From Mycobacterium sp. E2733 (GTDB taxonomy: Bacteria; Actinomycetota; Actinomycetes; Mycobacteriales; Mycobacteriaceae): a stretch of DNA of 64,000 nt. Location of the stretch: contig NZ_LZJZ01000104.1 of assembly GCF_001667585.1 (NCBI RefSeq), positions 1-64,000 of the forward strand, in the 5' to 3' direction. Positions 63,501 through 64,000 of this stretch are shown piece by piece. The notes beneath the pieces were generated by a model. The model ran no database searches and was not told the origin of the DNA. It saw nothing but the letters and a program-made list of their open reading frames with translations. Position numbers and translations under genes: made by a program. Position 1 is the stretch's first letter. Every line of letters starts with the position of its first letter.

Positions 63501-63808
63501 TGTCCGAGCGCTACGGCTACCGGTTCGACTACCACGACATCGGATCGTTCGCCGCCGAGATGAACCGTCGGTGCACGCCGCGGGACCCGATCTACCCGCT
63601 GGTGGATTTCCTCACCCGCTCGGCGGACAAGATCGCGGCGATGCGGGACAAGCGCTACGGCAACAGCCAGTACCAACGTGCGCGGGCGCAGGCCGCGGTC
63701 CGCCTGCGTGAGCCGGCGCTGACGGAGACGGTCGAGAATCTCGTCCGGTTCTTGCGCAGTGAGCGCCTGATCACCGAGGCTGAGGCCGAGGCGCAACGCA
63801 GCGCCTAA
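60569..63808 (+). CDS. Fatty acyl-AMP ligase-carrier protein-thioester reductase
   Basis: A 1079-residue enzyme. Residues 1 to about 570 are a fatty acyl-AMP ligase with P-loop YTSGSTSDPKG, GAYGMAENT, LRTGDLG and the catalytic Lys in KTTSGKIRR. A carrier domain follows with the phosphopantetheine Ser610 in GIDSLAL. The C-terminal part from about residue 705 is a reductase of the SDR family (GATGFLG, HNGALVNYV, YSQTKW). It should load a fatty acid, hold it as a thioester and release it as an aldehyde or alcohol using NADPH. ATG 60569 is preferred over GTG 60557 because of the ribosome binding site position. Confidence 0.93.
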   Translation: METLIDHLHMQEALTPDKTLFRFVDDEGREQEHYTYQSFAERTRELAAYLSAEAGLRPGDRALLVYPPGLEMVAAFYACARLGVIAVPVSPPLPMSFESGLAKLSFIARDCQAKAVLSTKQFEYDYRLLLNHLDDGSPWPDAQRPPELPWFGTDGTQDFGGTPVPDTPGSVLFLQYTSGSTSDPKGVVVSHANVIANASAFSHGEVAASWLPQHHDMGLISAYLFIPLIGGTTHAMSPLDFLKRPSAWLRLISDARATHTPVPNFALELCLREDKLPTSELAGLDLSCLESIVVGAEPLRASTFERFRQRFAPYGLEPGALTGAYGMAENTLIVSLRGRQTLALNKRALEKNLARVEKAQPQNSNQAPVVSCGKPIDGNVVRIVDPESGQALGEGRVGEVWVDGPSKGGGYWNRPELSAEAFAARIPCDAEHAYLRTGDLGFLYEGELFVCGRSKDLIIVRGVNCYPSDIEGIVERSAPEVRGGCVAAFSVEQDDQEVLTVVAEVRSDGALPDGKALARAIRRHGHIDPHTIAFVPPHSIPKTTSGKIRRAETRQLWLDGKLPVLSSYTHQTNDRSDVAAGPLDRFRNLIESYDLTGEEDCSFADLGIDSLALAELRADLQALLEEHGAGELAEEVNTRLLQRLTVAEFFRLMRQFGEGSGQPLDALRQALEQISAEYEEYETARMRADAQLPLPALPPARSGAPSDVLLTGATGFLGPFLVSSLLGRTSLTVHALIRATDEAHGLDRIVASLRKARLWSPALEAEVRKRVRVVCGDLAAPQLGIGEAGFRQLAESVDAIVHNGALVNYVRTYDALRPANVIGTHELLRLAMTAHRKTFHLVSSTFIYGWSVKPVVGESDANLEMNALDFGYSQTKWVAEQLAFAAQRQGLDVRIFRPSLISPTSAGFGSQDDILVRTMAFMIEHGVAANALNQLSLLPADLIADHIVALMELPAEAGTVFNMTADDYYNMTDITRVLSERYGYRFDYHDIGSFAAEMNRRCTPRDPIYPLVDFLTRSADKIAAMRDKRYGNSQYQRARAQAAVRLREPALTETVENLVRFLRSERLITEAEAEAQRSA

Positions 63809-63838
63809 CCCGCGCGACAACAAGCAAGGGGGTGCACC

Positions 63839-64000
63839 ATGTTCACCGTCGACGACCAGGCGACGGGGCCGCATGACGCGTCGCTCGATCACGAGCGGAT
63901 CGTTCTGCAGGCGCGTGACGTCGACTTCGACTGGGCGACGCTGCCGTTCTACTACGTGCCCAACGAGCCCTTCACCACGCACTTCTGCAACGTGCTGCAC
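63839..64000 (+). CDS. Metal-dependent hydrolase (PF10118-like), 5' part only
   Basis: The first 54 residues of a gene cut by the window end. ATG 63839 follows AAGGGGG. The segment ARDVDFDWATLPFYYVPNEPFTTHFCNVLH matches the start of predicted metal-dependent hydrolases of the PF10118 family. It lies 30 bp after the acyl ligase-reductase gene, so the two are one operon and probably one pathway. The active-site residues lie beyond the window. Confidence 0.7.
   Translation, partial: MFTVDDQATGPHDASLDHERIVLQARDVDFDWATLPFYYVPNEPFTTHFCNVLH

Overview
This window is chromosomal DNA from a mycobacterium, most likely a slow grower outside the M. tuberculosis complex. The DNA is GC-rich, PE and PPE genes are present, and the backbone follows the order I know as Rv0537c to Rv0566c of M. 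tuberculosis H37Rv. All comparisons with H37Rv are from memory, because no search was possible.

Layout. (1) 1-22.1 kb and 39.8-44.2 kb carry the conserved menaquinone neighbourhood: menE, menB, menC and menD, the demethylmenaquinone methyltransferase (ubiE/menG), the beta-isoprene reductase menJ, a polyprenyl diphosphate synthase (grcC1) and htpX. Interspersed are two glycosyltransferase genes (2847-3500 and mgtA), a phosphate transporter (pitA), fadD8 and an amidohydrolase. Two pieces look inserted relative to H37Rv: a deazaflavin-dependent nitroreductase gene beside menB, and a membrane Ser/Thr kinase plus Mce-associated-type protein pair between bpoC and menD. (2) 22.2-39.8 kb is a roughly 17.6-kb accessory block between mgtA and ubiE, genes that are adjacent in H37Rv. 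It holds an FHA-HTH regulator, an ECF sigma factor with a zinc-binding tail, remnants of a peptide exporter, a Baeyer-Villiger monooxygenase fused to an esterase, a P450, a cyclase/AAA regulator, an SRPBCC protein, a run of small secreted and membrane proteins, a second flavin monooxygenase, a LuxR-type regulator with a degenerate receiver domain, and an SDR. (3) 44.2-52.9 kb holds an orphan HicB-type gene behind three phased palindromes, a SulP transporter, gpsA, a PE/PPE pair, an EthA-like monooxygenase, a RES-Xre toxin-antitoxin pair with a large palindromic operator, yajQ and tRNA-Tyr. (4) 52.9-64 kb departs from H37Rv after the tRNA: a GarA paralogue, a universal stress protein, a PPE gene flanked by two related secreted proteins, a DMT permease, an SDR, a lipid-kinase-like protein, and a fatty acyl-AMP ligase-carrier-reductase followed by a partial metal-dependent hydrolase.

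How it works together. The men genes cover naphthoquinone ring formation (MenD, MenC, MenE, MenB), ring methylation (UbiE) and side-chain reduction (MenJ). GrcC1 is a candidate prenyl-chain supplier; menA and menF are not in the window. The accessory block combines oxidoreductases with several regulators and reads as a regulated catabolic or stress module. A 12-bp palindrome shared by the P450 and flavin-monooxygenase upstream regions suggests common control.
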